A DNA stretch of 64,000 bases from Actinomadura meyerae (GTDB lineage: Bacteria; Actinomycetota; Actinomycetes; Streptosporangiales; Streptosporangiaceae): the NCBI RefSeq assembly GCF_900188445.1, contig NZ_FZOR01000008.1, positions 165,269 to 229,268 of the forward strand, written 5' to 3'. A program made the translations under genes and the position numbers. Shown piece by piece: positions 1-7,659 of this stretch; positions within the stretch are counted from its first letter, which is position 1, and each line of letters opens with the position of its first letter. Below the pieces are notes generated by a model. That model saw only the letters and a list, made by a program, of their open reading frames with translations, did not search any database and was not told where the DNA came from.

Positions 1-1889
1 GCGGCCAGCGCCGGCCCGGCCGCCTGCACGACGGACAGGTGCCGCGTCGCGAGCCCGAACGCGGTGGCCACCAGCGGCCGCGAGAGGCCCTCGGCGGGCA
101 GCACCGCCACGACGGCGGGGCGGCGCGTCCCGCGCGCCAGCGCGACCGGCACGGCCCAGCCGTGCCGCAGCCGGGCGGCGTCCGCCGGGGCGACGGTGGC
201 CGGGCCGGCGGGGAAGTCGACGTCGAGGCCGTGCGGGCCGCCGCCGGCCACCGTGCCGGTCTCGCCGACCGCGGCCTGGGCGAGCGGCGCGGCGACGACG
301 ACCCGGTCGCCGGGGTCCATCCCGCCGAACGCGCCGGGCCCGGGGTTCAGCCGGGCCTTCAGCGCCGCGTTGAGCGCGCCCGCGCCCGCCGGGCCGCCCG
401 CCGCGGGCGCGACGGCCTGCACGTCCCCGGCCGGGATGCCGAGCGCGCGGGGGATCGAGTCGGTGACGAGCTGCACGGCACGGTGCACGGCCTCGCCCGG
501 GTCGGCGGCGGGCACGATGACGACCTCCCGGTCCGGCGCGTCCACGGCGGGCAGGTCGCCGCCGCGGACCGCCGCCGTGAGCACGCCGAGCGGGCCGTCC
601 GGCGGCGCCGCGTCCAGCGTGACGACGGGGACGGTCTCCGACGCCTCCAGGTCGTCCAGGGGCCGTCCCGGCCCGGCGGGCGGCGCGGCGCCCGGCTCGG
701 CGCACAGCACCAGGTGGGCGCCGTCGGGGCACGCCTCCGCCAGCGCGGCGCATAGCTCCACGTCGAGCGCGGACGCGTCCGACACGACGAGCAGGTCGAG
801 GTCGAGCGGGTGCTGCTCGCCGCGCCCGTAGACGACGCCGCCGGGCGCCTCCCGCGGTTCGAGGAGCCGGTGCAGGCCGGTGACCGCCACGCCCTCGGGC
901 GCGGGCAGGGCCGCGGCGGCGAGGTCGGTCGGCGCCGCGACGGCGGCCCGCAGGCCGGCGCCCGCGGCGGCGCCGGCGATCCCGGCGGCGGCCGCGGCGA
1001 TCCCGTCCGGGTCGCCGCGCAGGACGCTGACGCCGGTGCGCAGCGCGGCGGTGAGCGCGAGCGAGCGGTCCTCGGGCAGCCCGCCGCGCAGCTCCTTGAG
1101 GGCGGCGTCCTCCACCAGCGGCGCGGCGGTGAGCGTGAGCCGCTGGAACCCCTCGGCGGCGGCCTCCTCCGCGAGCGCCCACCGCGCGGCGCCGAGCATC
1201 TCCTCGGGCTCCTCCGGCTCGGCGTCCTCCTCGAAGGACTCCTCGCCGAACTCGGGCTCCTCGGTGAGGGAGAGGACCTCGGCCTCGTCCAGCGCGGCCT
1301 CCACGGCGGCGCGCGGGTCGGGGACGCGGGCGCGCTCCAATGCCTCCACCACGTCGGCGGCGGGCGTGACGGTGTGCCCGGCGCGGGCGGCCTCGGTGAG
1401 CAGGTGCAGCACCAGCGCCCGGCCGCGGCGCGGGTCGCCCGGGCCGGCCGCGTCGCCGAGGACGGCGCGGGCGAAGTGGTCGGCCTGCGCGGGCCGGACG
1501 CCGGGGACGCCCAGCAGCCGCCACGGGTCGGCGCGCAGCCGGTCCGCGGCGTCCGGGCCGAGCCGGGCGAGGGCGCCGCGCGCGAGCCGCTCCGGCGCAC
1601 CCGTCGCGGCGAAGAGCTCGGCGAGGGCGGCCGCCCCCTCGCGCGCGTCCCGGCCGGACGCGGCGGGCGGTGCGGGCGGCGAGGACGAGGGTGGTGCTCC
1701 CGGCTCCCGGCGGCCGGGCTCCTCGCGGCCCGGGTCGCGCCCGCCGGCCGGTCCGGGCGGTGCGCTCGCGGGCGCGCGGTCGTCCAGGGCCGCGGCGGCG
1801 GCCTCGGCCGCGCGCAGCACCGCGGCGGCGCGGGCGGCCCGCTCGGCGGGAGCGGGCCGGTCGGATGCGGGTTCGGGGTTGTCGGTCAC
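1..1889 (-). CDS. RecD2-like protein with decayed helicase motifs (3' partial)
   Basis: The gene runs off the left edge; 629 residues are visible. The GTG at 1889 overlaps the TGA of the aldo/keto reductase (GTGA), so the two are probably translationally coupled. The order of blocks follows RecD2 helicases: a Pro/Ala-rich N-terminus (1-80), a helix-hairpin-helix-type block (about 115-175, 'DPWRLLGVPGVRPAQAD'), an ATPase-like core (280-480), and a C-terminal block with 'GALNAALKARLNP' and 'DPGDRVVV' (505-532). The catalytic positions are lost. Where Walker A should be there is 'VLRGDPDGIAAA' (about 289-300). Where Walker B 'DEAS' should be there is 'LLVVSDAS' (366-373). The late 'HKSQGSE' motif is replaced by 'VALARGTRR'. 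The fold looks kept but the ATPase dead. The family assignment is inference from motif order. Confidence 0.7.
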   Translation of the reverse strand, partial: MTDNPEPASDRPAPAERAARAAAVLRAAEAAAAALDDRAPASAPPGPAGGRDPGREEPGRREPGAPPSSSPPAPPAASGRDAREGAAALAELFAATGAPERLARGALARLGPDAADRLRADPWRLLGVPGVRPAQADHFARAVLGDAAGPGDPRRGRALVLHLLTEAARAGHTVTPAADVVEALERARVPDPRAAVEAALDEAEVLSLTEEPEFGEESFEEDAEPEEPEEMLGAARWALAEEAAAEGFQRLTLTAAPLVEDAALKELRGGLPEDRSLALTAALRTGVSVLRGDPDGIAAAAAGIAGAAAGAGLRAAVAAPTDLAAAALPAPEGVAVTGLHRLLEPREAPGGVVYGRGEQHPLDLDLLVVSDASALDVELCAALAEACPDGAHLVLCAEPGAAPPAGPGRPLDDLEASETVPVVTLDAAPPDGPLGVLTAAVRGGDLPAVDAPDREVVIVPAADPGEAVHRAVQLVTDSIPRALGIPAGDVQAVAPAAGGPAGAGALNAALKARLNPGPGAFGGMDPGDRVVVAAPLAQAAVGETGTVAGGGPHGLDVDFPAGPATVAPADAARLRHGWAVPVALARGTRRPAVVAVLPAEGLSRPLVATAFGLATRHLSVVQAAGPALA

Positions 1890-2839
1890 GGGCTTCCCGT
1901 CGCGGTGTCGGAGACGTCGTCGAGCGCCCCCCGGATCTCGGCCGGCAGCGTCAGGTCCTCGCTCTCCAGGATCGCGCCGAGCTGCGCGGCGGTCCGCGCG
2001 CCGACGATCGGCGCGGCGACGCCCTCCCGGTCGCGGACCCACGCCAGCGCCACCGCGAGCGGGGACCGGCCGAGGCCCTCGGCGGCGGTCACCACCGACT
2101 CCACGATCCGGGCGCACTCCTCGTCCAGGTAGGGCGAGACGAACTCGGCGAAGTGCGGGGCGGCGGCGCGGGACCCGGCGGGGATGCCGGTGCGGTACTT
2201 GCCGGTGAGGACGCCGCGGCCGAGCGGCGACCACGGCAGCAGCCCCGCCCCGGCGTCCAGCACGGCCGGCACGACCTCCCGCTCGGCGTCGCGGGCCAGC
2301 AGCGAGTACTCCACCTGCGCCGACACCACCGGGGCGCGGCCCGGCCAGGCGCGCTGCCACGCGGCGGCCTTGGCGACCTGCCAGCCGGCGTAGTTGGCCA
2401 CCCCGACGTAGCGGGCGCGGCCGGACGCGACCGCCTCGTCCAGCGCCGAGAGCGTCTCCTCCAGCGGCGTCGCCGGGTCGTAGACGTGCAGCTGCCACAG
2501 GTCGACGTGGTCGAGGTCGAGCCGGTCCAGGGAGGCGTCCAGAGCGCCGAGGAGGTGCCGGCGGGACCCGTCGTAGCGGCCGTTCGGCCGGATCGCCGCC
2601 TTCGTGGAGACCACCAGGGCGTCCCGGTCGACGGTCTCGCGCAGCAGGTGGCCGAGGATCCGCTCGGCGACGCCGCCGGTGTAGACGTCGGCGGTGTCGA
2701 CCAGCGTGCCCCCGGCGTCCACGAACGCGGCGAGCTGCGCCGCGGCCTCGTCCGGGTCGGTGTCCTGCCCCCAGGTCATGGTGCCGAGGCCCAGCCGGGA
2801 CACCAGCAGCCCGCTCCTCCCGAGGTGACGCTCCTTCAT
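1886..2839 (-). CDS. Aldo/keto reductase
   Basis: A 317-residue cytosolic NADPH-dependent oxidoreductase of the aldo/keto reductase superfamily (TIM barrel), of normal length. The catalytic tetrad is visible: D48 and Y53 in 'VDTADVY', K80 in 'STKAA' and H118 in 'WQLHVYD'. The N-terminal 'GRSGLLVSRLGLGTMTWG' is typical of the YajO/Tas-like branch. The C-terminal 'PIVGARTAAQL' is the NADP-binding signature. The physiological substrate cannot be told. The ATG at 2839 is preceded by TAGATT ending 8 nt upstream, so the mRNA is probably leaderless. The RecD2-like gene follows with a 4-nt overlap, making a two-gene operon. Confidence 0.93.
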   Translation of the reverse strand: MKERHLGRSGLLVSRLGLGTMTWGQDTDPDEAAAQLAAFVDAGGTLVDTADVYTGGVAERILGHLLRETVDRDALVVSTKAAIRPNGRYDGSRRHLLGALDASLDRLDLDHVDLWQLHVYDPATPLEETLSALDEAVASGRARYVGVANYAGWQVAKAAAWQRAWPGRAPVVSAQVEYSLLARDAEREVVPAVLDAGAGLLPWSPLGRGVLTGKYRTGIPAGSRAAAPHFAEFVSPYLDEECARIVESVVTAAEGLGRSPLAVALAWVRDREGVAAPIVGARTAAQLGAILESEDLTLPAEIRGALDDVSDTATGSP

Positions 2840-2847
2840 AGGCGGTC

Positions 2848-2853
2848 AATCTA
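2848..2853 (-). promoter_or_regulatory. -10 element of a leaderless promoter (aldo/keto reductase)
   Basis: TAGATT on the minus strand, followed by 8 nt and the ATG at 2839. This is the spacing expected for transcription starting at the start codon. No Shine-Dalgarno sequence lies between. Confidence 0.5.
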
Positions 2854-2955
2854 GCGGTCCGCGCCCGGCGCGCGGAAAGCGAGCGGCGGGCCGCGTGGAT
2901 CTTCGTCCGGGGCGAAGATCCTGGTGAGCTCTATTGCCGGGGGCCGCCGCCGGGC

Positions 2956-2961
2956 TAAAGT
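2956..2961 (+). promoter_or_regulatory. -10 element of a leaderless promoter (membrane protein)
   Basis: TAAAGT ends 8 nt before ATG 2970. It supports that start over the upstream in-frame TTG. Confidence 0.45.
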
Positions 2962-2969
2962 GCGCAGCC

Positions 2970-3596
2970 ATGGCGCCACCCCCGTTCTCCATGTACTCGC
3001 CGAAGTCGCCGGACGGCGACGGCGGCCCGGACGTGGCGCCGGTGTTCGGCGCGGGGCCGGGCGACGACCCCGGCTACCTCGCCTCGCTGCGCGCCGGGAC
3101 CGAGCTCGGCCGGCTGCGGGCGATGATGCTGGTGCTGCTCGCCGCGCCCGTCCTCATCCTGGCGATCATGCCGCTGATCGTGCAGGACGGGCACGGGGAC
3201 GCCCCGCCGTGGCTGTACGCGCCGCTCGCCGCCGCCGCGCTGGTGGCCCTCGCCGCGGGTCCGCTCGCGCCGCGCCCGATCCCGCCGGGCGCCGCGCCCC
3301 CCGACCCGGCCGCGGCGGCCCGCGCGGCGCTGATGATGTTCCGGCAGGCGATCCTGCTGCGGTTCGCGCTGGCCGAGGGCGTCATCCTGATCGGCCTGCC
3401 GCTGGCGATGGTGGGGCACAGCGAGGCGGTCTTCCTCGCCGGGTTCGCCGTCGGATACCCGCTGCTGGTGTGGCTTGCGCTGCCCACGCGCGGCGGTGTG
3501 GAGCGGATGCGCCGCCGGCTGGAGGCGGGCGGCGCCGAGTCGCACCTGTGGGCGGTGCTGCTGGCCGCCCCGCCGCGGCCCGGCGACGCGTCCTAG
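2970..3596 (+). CDS. Small integral membrane protein, unknown function
   Basis: A 208-residue protein starting at ATG 2970 ('MAPPPFSMYS'). An in-frame TTG at 2934 is less likely because TAAAGT ends 8 nt before the ATG. There is a soluble N-terminus of about 45 residues. Two hydrophobic segments follow (around 50-75 'MMLVLLAAPVLILAIMPLIV' and 85-105). After a Pro-rich loop come two more (around 140-175, 'LAEGVILIGLPLAMV' and 'AVFLAGFAVGYPLLVWLAL'), so four membrane spans are likely. The C-terminus is basic and cytoplasmic. I recognise no family. Its neighbours suggest no pathway. Confidence 0.75.
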   Translation: MAPPPFSMYSPKSPDGDGGPDVAPVFGAGPGDDPGYLASLRAGTELGRLRAMMLVLLAAPVLILAIMPLIVQDGHGDAPPWLYAPLAAAALVALAAGPLAPRPIPPGAAPPDPAAAARAALMMFRQAILLRFALAEGVILIGLPLAMVGHSEAVFLAGFAVGYPLLVWLALPTRGGVERMRRRLEAGGAESHLWAVLLAAPPRPGDAS

Positions 3597-3605
3597 CCGC
3601 ACCGC

Positions 3606-4661
3606 TCAGCCGGTCGTGACGGTCAGGTCCGGGTCGGTGACGATCGCGCTCGCGGGCACCGACGCCGCCCGGACGATCCGCGGCGTCCGCGAGGACTGGT
3701 GGTCGCGGATGCGGATCCGCTTCCCGCCCGCCACGTACACCTCGGGCGTCCCGGCCGGGGTCGAGCCGGTCTGCGAGCCGTCGCCGTCGGAGAACACGCA
3801 GCCGTCGAACAGCACGTCGCCGCCCCCGGTGATCGTGACGATCCCGCGGTGCTTGGACGGGTCCCGCAGGGCGCCGGGCTTGGCCATGCCGTTGAAGAAG
3901 AACAGGTCGCGCAGCCGGATGAACTTGCCGCCGGTGATGACGAGCTGCGAGCCGTAGGTGGGGTTCCCGGCCTGGGCCTCCAGGCGCGCGCCGGACACGA
4001 CCAGGCCGCGGCCGCCGTCGATCCGCATGGGCGTCACGTGGTGCTTGCCGGTCACGTACACCGGCCCGACGCCGGACTTGCTGAGGTGCGGCAGCCACAG
4101 GTGGTAGCGCTCACCGGCCGGGTGGTTGGGGGAGTCGAGCAGCATCCCGTCGGGCCAGTAGTTGTTGTCGCTGCCCCACAGCTTGAACTCGGTGTCGTAG
4201 CAGTTGTTGACGTCCCAGTAGCCGGAGAACGTCACGGCGGTGTGCGCGCCCCAGATGACGTGCTTGAACAGGCTGAAGCCGAGGTTGTGCAGGTGGCTCG
4301 CCCACAGCACCGTCTGGGTGTTGGTCTTGTCCACGAAGAAGCTGGACTCGGCGTTGCCCTCGAAGGACAGGTCGCGGATCGAGATGCCCTTCAGCTGGGA
4401 GCCGGACATGTCCAGCCATCCCGACCCCGGCGTGCTGATCTTGACCTTGCCGTTGTAGCGGAACTCGCTGCCGCTGGCGGGCGGCCCGGCGAGGGCGAAC
4501 CCGTTGTACATCTTCCGGGTCCGCGCGAACGAGTACTGGCGGTGCTGGGCGAGCAGGATCACGGGCTTGTGGGTTTGCGCGCCCGCGTACGACAGCGCGC
4601 GGGTGAGGCGCTCGTCGTCGGTGGCGCCCGCGAAGTCCTCCAGCGGGACGGGACCGGCCAC
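3606..4661 (-). CDS. Right-handed parallel beta-helix (pectate-lyase-fold) protein
   Basis: The GTG at 4661 is chosen because a strong GAGGAG lies about 9 nt upstream; in-frame codons further upstream lack a ribosome site. The product is 351 residues. The N-terminal 'GATDDERLTRALSYAGA' is the DD-x-x-L-x-x-A-L signature that opens Pectate_lyase_3/GH28-like beta-helices. The rest shows regularly spaced hydrophobic turns rich in G, N and D ('VTITGGGDVLFDGCVFSDGDG', read in two pieces). No signal peptide or membrane segment is seen, so it is cytoplasmic or exported by another route. Function is unknown: candidates are a polysaccharide-binding or -cleaving protein or a phage tailspike-like domain. 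It is monocistronic and lies 195 nt downstream of the tRNA-like element read on the same strand. Confidence 0.6.
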   Translation of the reverse strand: MAGPVPLEDFAGATDDERLTRALSYAGAQTHKPVILLAQHRQYSFARTRKMYNGFALAGPPASGSEFRYNGKVKISTPGSGWLDMSGSQLKGISIRDLSFEGNAESSFFVDKTNTQTVLWASHLHNLGFSLFKHVIWGAHTAVTFSGYWDVNNCYDTEFKLWGSDNNYWPDGMLLDSPNHPAGERYHLWLPHLSKSGVGPVYVTGKHHVTPMRIDGGRGLVVSGARLEAQAGNPTYGSQLVITGGKFIRLRDLFFFNGMAKPGALRDPSKHRGIVTITGGGDVLFDGCVFSDGDGSQTGSTPAGTPEVYVAGGKRIRIRDHQSSRTPRIVRAASVPASAIVTDPDLTVTTG

Positions 4662-4778
4662 GGTGGGTGGCTCCTCTCCTCGGCGAAGTCGTGCCAGGTC
4701 AGGAGCATGATGCCCACGGGGCGCCCGCCCGGGTGGCGAAGCCACGGCAAACCAGCGGTTCGGCCAGGGAGTTGTCCA

Positions 4779-4808
4779 CCGAACATGCACCAGGAGGTGC
4801 GTGTTCGG
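4779..4808. terminator. Stem-loop between tRNA-like element and beta-helix gene
   Basis: 13-bp arms (4779-4791 and 4796-4808, one G-U pair) close the tetraloop AGGA. There is no T-run on either side. It could end transcription of the tRNA-like element or act in the leader of the beta-helix gene. Confidence 0.35.
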
Positions 4809-4855
4809 GGGTGACCGGAGGTCGCGCCCGAGATCAAGTCGGCGACGGGAACGTT

Positions 4856-4937
4856 GGCGCCTCTGCCGATTGGGCTACCCCGTCCTTACGGCCGGGAGCG
4901 GGACTCGAACCCGCACTGGACCCCATCCTCAGTGGAA
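4856..4937 (-). ncRNA. Circularly permuted tRNA-like element
   Basis: On the minus strand the order is: an anticodon-arm-like hairpin (4937-4921, loop CTGAGGA, would read GAG), a perfect T-arm (stem 4914-4910 with 4902-4898, loop TTCGAGT), an acceptor 3' strand TCCCGGCC (4897-4890), the tetraloop GTAA (4889-4886), an acceptor 5' strand GGACGGGG (4885-4878), TA, and a D-arm (GCCC-AATCGGCAGA-GGC, 4875-4859). The acceptor strands pair at 7 of 8 positions and are capped by a GNRA-type loop. The 3' half of the tRNA thus precedes its 5' half. It may be a permuted tRNA gene, a tRNA mimic, or two fragments left by integration. No complete conventional cloverleaf can be drawn. Confidence 0.45.
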
Positions 4938-5042
4938 GTAACCGTTGCCTGCGCACCGGGCGCGGACACCAGCAGACCATCTCCGCGTGCCCGCGCTCAA
5001 CCGGATTTCGCCGATCACCCGCCGCCGGGCCGGCCGGGCGGC

Positions 5043-5091
5043 CTACAGCCAGCCGCTCTTGCGCAGGCGCCGGAACAGCAGCACGCACGCG
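5043..5091 (+). repeat. 49-bp direct repeat, left copy (attL-like)
   Basis: Identical to 9172-9220, which are the last 15 sense codons plus stop of corA. Here the sequence is detached from any corA reading frame. It probably marks the original chromosomal end of corA displaced by insertion of the segment to its right. Confidence 0.75.
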
Positions 5092-5207
5092 CCGGGCTGA
5101 CCTCACGAAACGGTTCCCCAGGACTTCCCGGCCGATCCCGGATAGTTCCCGTGCCCCTGTGCCCTCGATGTGCCCGGCCGGGAAACGTTCGGGAACACTG
5201 GGGGATC

Positions 5208-5753
5208 GTGGACATCGAGCACCTCGACAACGACGCCGCCCGGGACCGGCTCGGGGAGATCGAAGCGTTGTACGCCGAGGTATTTCCGGACTATGACCTC
5301 GGCGACTACCGGACCCGCATGGACCGGCTGCTCTCCTCATCCGGCTTCGAGGCCGTGACGGCGCACCGGGACGGCGCACTGGCCGGATTCGCCTACGGGG
5401 CGCCGCTGACCGGCTCGTCGTGGTGGGACGGCCTCGAACCCGCTCCCCCCGCCGGGTTCACCGCAGAGACCGGGCGGCGCACGTTCGCCGTCATCGACCT
5501 CGCCGTACGGTCCTCATATCGCCGCCAAGGACTCGCGCGCCGCCTGATGGACGCACTGCTCACCGGACGCCCCGAGGAACGCGCCACGCTCGCCACAGCG
5601 CCGCACGAGCACGACGTCCAGGCGATGTACCGGAGATGGGGGTGGCGGCACGCCGGACGGACCCCCGGCGGCGAGGGCGAGACCGAACCCTGGTTCGACC
5701 TCTACGTGATCGCTCTCGGCCCGGAGGACCCCGCGGCGAGCAACTCCCGGTAG
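5208..5753 (+). CDS. GNAT-family N-acetyltransferase
   Basis: 181 residues from GTG 5208, preceded by GGGGGA. It transfers an acetyl group from acetyl-CoA to an amine; the substrate is unknown. The acetyl-CoA-binding motif A is clear: 'VIDLAVRSSYRRQGLARRL' around residues 95-113 (R-R-Q-G-L-A). Strand 4 and helix alpha 4 follow ('ATLATAPHEHDVQAMYRRWGW', read in two pieces), with the usual conserved Tyr. The 3' end overlaps the 3' end of the convergent XRE regulator by 52 bp (5702-5753). It is the first gene inside the corA-flanked segment. Resistance or self-modification is possible but unsupported. Confidence 0.85.
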   Translation: MDIEHLDNDAARDRLGEIEALYAEVFPDYDLGDYRTRMDRLLSSSGFEAVTAHRDGALAGFAYGAPLTGSSWWDGLEPAPPAGFTAETGRRTFAVIDLAVRSSYRRQGLARRLMDALLTGRPEERATLATAPHEHDVQAMYRRWGWRHAGRTPGGEGETEPWFDLYVIALGPEDPAASNSR

Positions 5754-7036
5754 GCGGCGACGACGGGCTCGGCACGCTGGCGGGGCGGGACCGCGTCGGC
5801 GACCGTGCGGGCCAGGCTCGTCACCATCACCGTCCGATGCTCGGCGGGCTGGGCCTCGTAGACGGCGTGTGCGTGCCGCACACCCTCGGTCGTGTCGCCG
5901 GCGCGCACATGCCCGGCGGCGCGCAGCAGGCCGAGCTGGGCGCGGACCCGGGGATCGTCGGCGGGTAGGACCTCCACCCCTCGGGCGACGGCGGCGTCGA
6001 GCCGACCGCGGTCGCCGGTGTGCGCGTGCACCCACGCCTCGGTGTAGCGCAGCCGGTCCTCCGCCCAGCCGTCAACCGACCGCACCTCCCCGGTCACCGA
6101 GGCCGGGAGCCGCCGGAAGATCTCACCGCACGCCTGCAACTCGACCGTGGCCGCGTCGTGCGCCCCCTCCAGCGCGAGCAGCTGCGCGCGGACGGTGCGG
6201 ACGTGCAACAACCCGCGGGACGCCGCACCGGACGGGCTTCCGGAACCGGCGCCGGCCGCCTGGTCGGCCTTGCGCAGCAGGACCGCTGGGGGCCGGCCCT
6301 CGTACAGGCCGTGCACGAGCTGCTCGCCGCGGATCCACAAGGCCAGGTCGAGGTCGCGGGAGGCGTCGGCGGCGTGCTGCGCGGTGATCCACCATTCGCG
6401 CGCCAGGCGGGGCTGCTGAAGGTTGCACAGCGTCTTGGCCATGAGCGCGGCCAGCCCGCCGGTCACCCGGCACCATGACGGGCGCAGCTCCCCGGAGTGG
6501 CGGCCGGTGATCCGCTGGACTGTCACCAGGTCCGCGGCCAGATCGCGCAACAGCATGTGCGGGGGGACAAGCAGGTAGGTGTAGCCGTACTCGGCGACCG
6601 TCTCCTCCCAATCGTCGAGGTGGGACGACTCGTCCCGGCCGATCGCACGGTCGACTCCGTCGCGGATGTGCTCGATGGCCTCGACGGCTGGGGACGATGC
6701 GGCTCCGAGTGCGGCCAGGGCCTGCAGGAGGCGGCGTCGCTGCATATCGTCGTCCTCGTCCAGATCCCCGGCATGTGCCCTTCTGGAATCAACGCTACCG
6801 GCGTGACCAGGGACTTCTGCTGTTGTCCGGACCAGGGCCACCAGGCGGCCATCGCCGCCGAGGATCTCGTCCAGGCACGCCGCCGTCTCCTGTGAGGGGC
6901 GCTTGCGGCCGTGGCAGAGCTTGGAGATGTGCCCGGGATCGCAGGGCACCTGTCTGGCCAGGGCTCGGACGCCCATTCCGCGCTCGGTCATGAGCTGGCG
7001 GAGTAACTCGCCGAACGTCGTCGTGCTGGGGGGCAT
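5702..7036 (-). CDS. XRE-family regulator with C-terminal TPR-like domain
   Basis: The ATG at 7036 is chosen ('MPPSTTTFGELLRQLM'); an in-frame GTG at 7099 would add 21 residues. The N-terminal 60 residues are a Cro/CI-type helix-turn-helix ('GMGVRALARQVPCDPGHISKLCHGRKRPS', seen in parts). The remaining ~380 residues are Ala/Leu/Arg-rich helical repeats with W and R pairs resembling TPR units ('LAREWWITAQHAADAS', 'LRYTEAWVHAHTGDRG'). This matches the large actinomycete family of XRE-TPR regulators that sense a peptide or small ligand. It is divergent from the small protein and GRDP-like gene, across a 226-bp gap that probably holds both promoters, so it may control that cassette. Confidence 0.82.
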   Translation of the reverse strand: MPPSTTTFGELLRQLMTERGMGVRALARQVPCDPGHISKLCHGRKRPSQETAACLDEILGGDGRLVALVRTTAEVPGHAGSVDSRRAHAGDLDEDDDMQRRRLLQALAALGAASSPAVEAIEHIRDGVDRAIGRDESSHLDDWEETVAEYGYTYLLVPPHMLLRDLAADLVTVQRITGRHSGELRPSWCRVTGGLAALMAKTLCNLQQPRLAREWWITAQHAADASRDLDLALWIRGEQLVHGLYEGRPPAVLLRKADQAAGAGSGSPSGAASRGLLHVRTVRAQLLALEGAHDAATVELQACGEIFRRLPASVTGEVRSVDGWAEDRLRYTEAWVHAHTGDRGRLDAAVARGVEVLPADDPRVRAQLGLLRAAGHVRAGDTTEGVRHAHAVYEAQPAEHRTVMVTSLARTVADAVPPRQRAEPVVAAYRELLAAGSSGPRAIT

Positions 7037-7261
7037 CGCTTCCCACCGTTTCGCCCCGGTGTGGACCGCTAGAGGGTGTTGGCCAGGCCGGGTGGCCAAC
7101 GGACAACGCCTTCCACGCTAGCGCCCGCTGCGGTCAGGTGGGGGCGTAAGCGTGTCGCAGGACACAAGAACGGCCCTGGCCGGCGGGCGAACGCCGGTGG
7201 TCCCGGGGCCTGACCGGAAGCGAGTCCGGCTATGAGAACGCTACAAGACACGGTGGTCGAC

Positions 7262-7525
7262 ATGGCACCGATCAGCGGCCCGCTGCCCATCCCAAGGGGA
7301 TCGTGCACTGGCCCGGTGAGCGCGGCCGTGAAGGTCGGCGAATACGACCTCACCGACTACGGCGGCCTCTGGTTTCTGACCAGGGACGGCCGCCTCATCT
7401 CCACGCTCATCGACATGAGCGGCGGGACGTGGCGGGCCCGGACGCCCGAGGGGCGCGCCCGGACCATCGAGGTCCCCGCAGGCGTCGAGCACCCGCCCCG
7501 GTACGTCGCCGAGCAGAGCACCTAG
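7262..7525 (+). CDS. Small protein of unknown function
   Basis: 87 residues from ATG 7262, preceded by GGTGG at 5 nt. An in-frame ATG at 7232 has no ribosome site. The C-terminal two thirds is beta-rich and Gly-rich ('GGLWFLTRDGRLISTLID', 'GGTWRARTPEGR') and ends in a Pro/His patch. There is no membrane segment or signal. I recognise no family. Its position next to the divergent XRE regulator and ahead of the GRDP-like gene suggests it belongs to the same regulated unit. Confidence 0.55.
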   Translation: MAPISGPLPIPRGSCTGPVSAAVKVGEYDLTDYGGLWFLTRDGRLISTLIDMSGGTWRARTPEGRARTIEVPAGVEHPPRYVAEQST

Positions 7526-7659
7526 ACCGGGGCGGCGCCGCCGGTAGAGGACCGCCCCAAGACTCCCGCCCGCGCCGCCCCCTCCAGACACCGCCGCCCG
7601 GGCCGAAGGCGCGCACCCGGGCAACGGGTTCCATCACGCGGCGCGCTGTGGAGGACAAC

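Noticed and set aside
359..1600. A 413-codon minus-strand frame rich in Arg, Pro and Ser in the first 1.6 kb.
   Set aside because: A different frame on the same strand reads through the whole region with RecD2-like blocks and is coupled to the upstream gene. The Arg/Pro/Ser frame has no family signature.
4898..4937. Ordinary tRNA-Leu(GAG) gene.
   Set aside because: The T-arm and an anticodon-like loop are present, but there is no matching 5' acceptor strand or D-arm upstream, and no long variable arm as required for tRNA-Leu.
4834..5379. A 181-codon minus-strand frame over the tRNA-like element and the left repeat.
   Set aside because: Part of it is the corA tail in another frame and part is tRNA-like sequence. 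No start with a ribosome site and no homologous motif.
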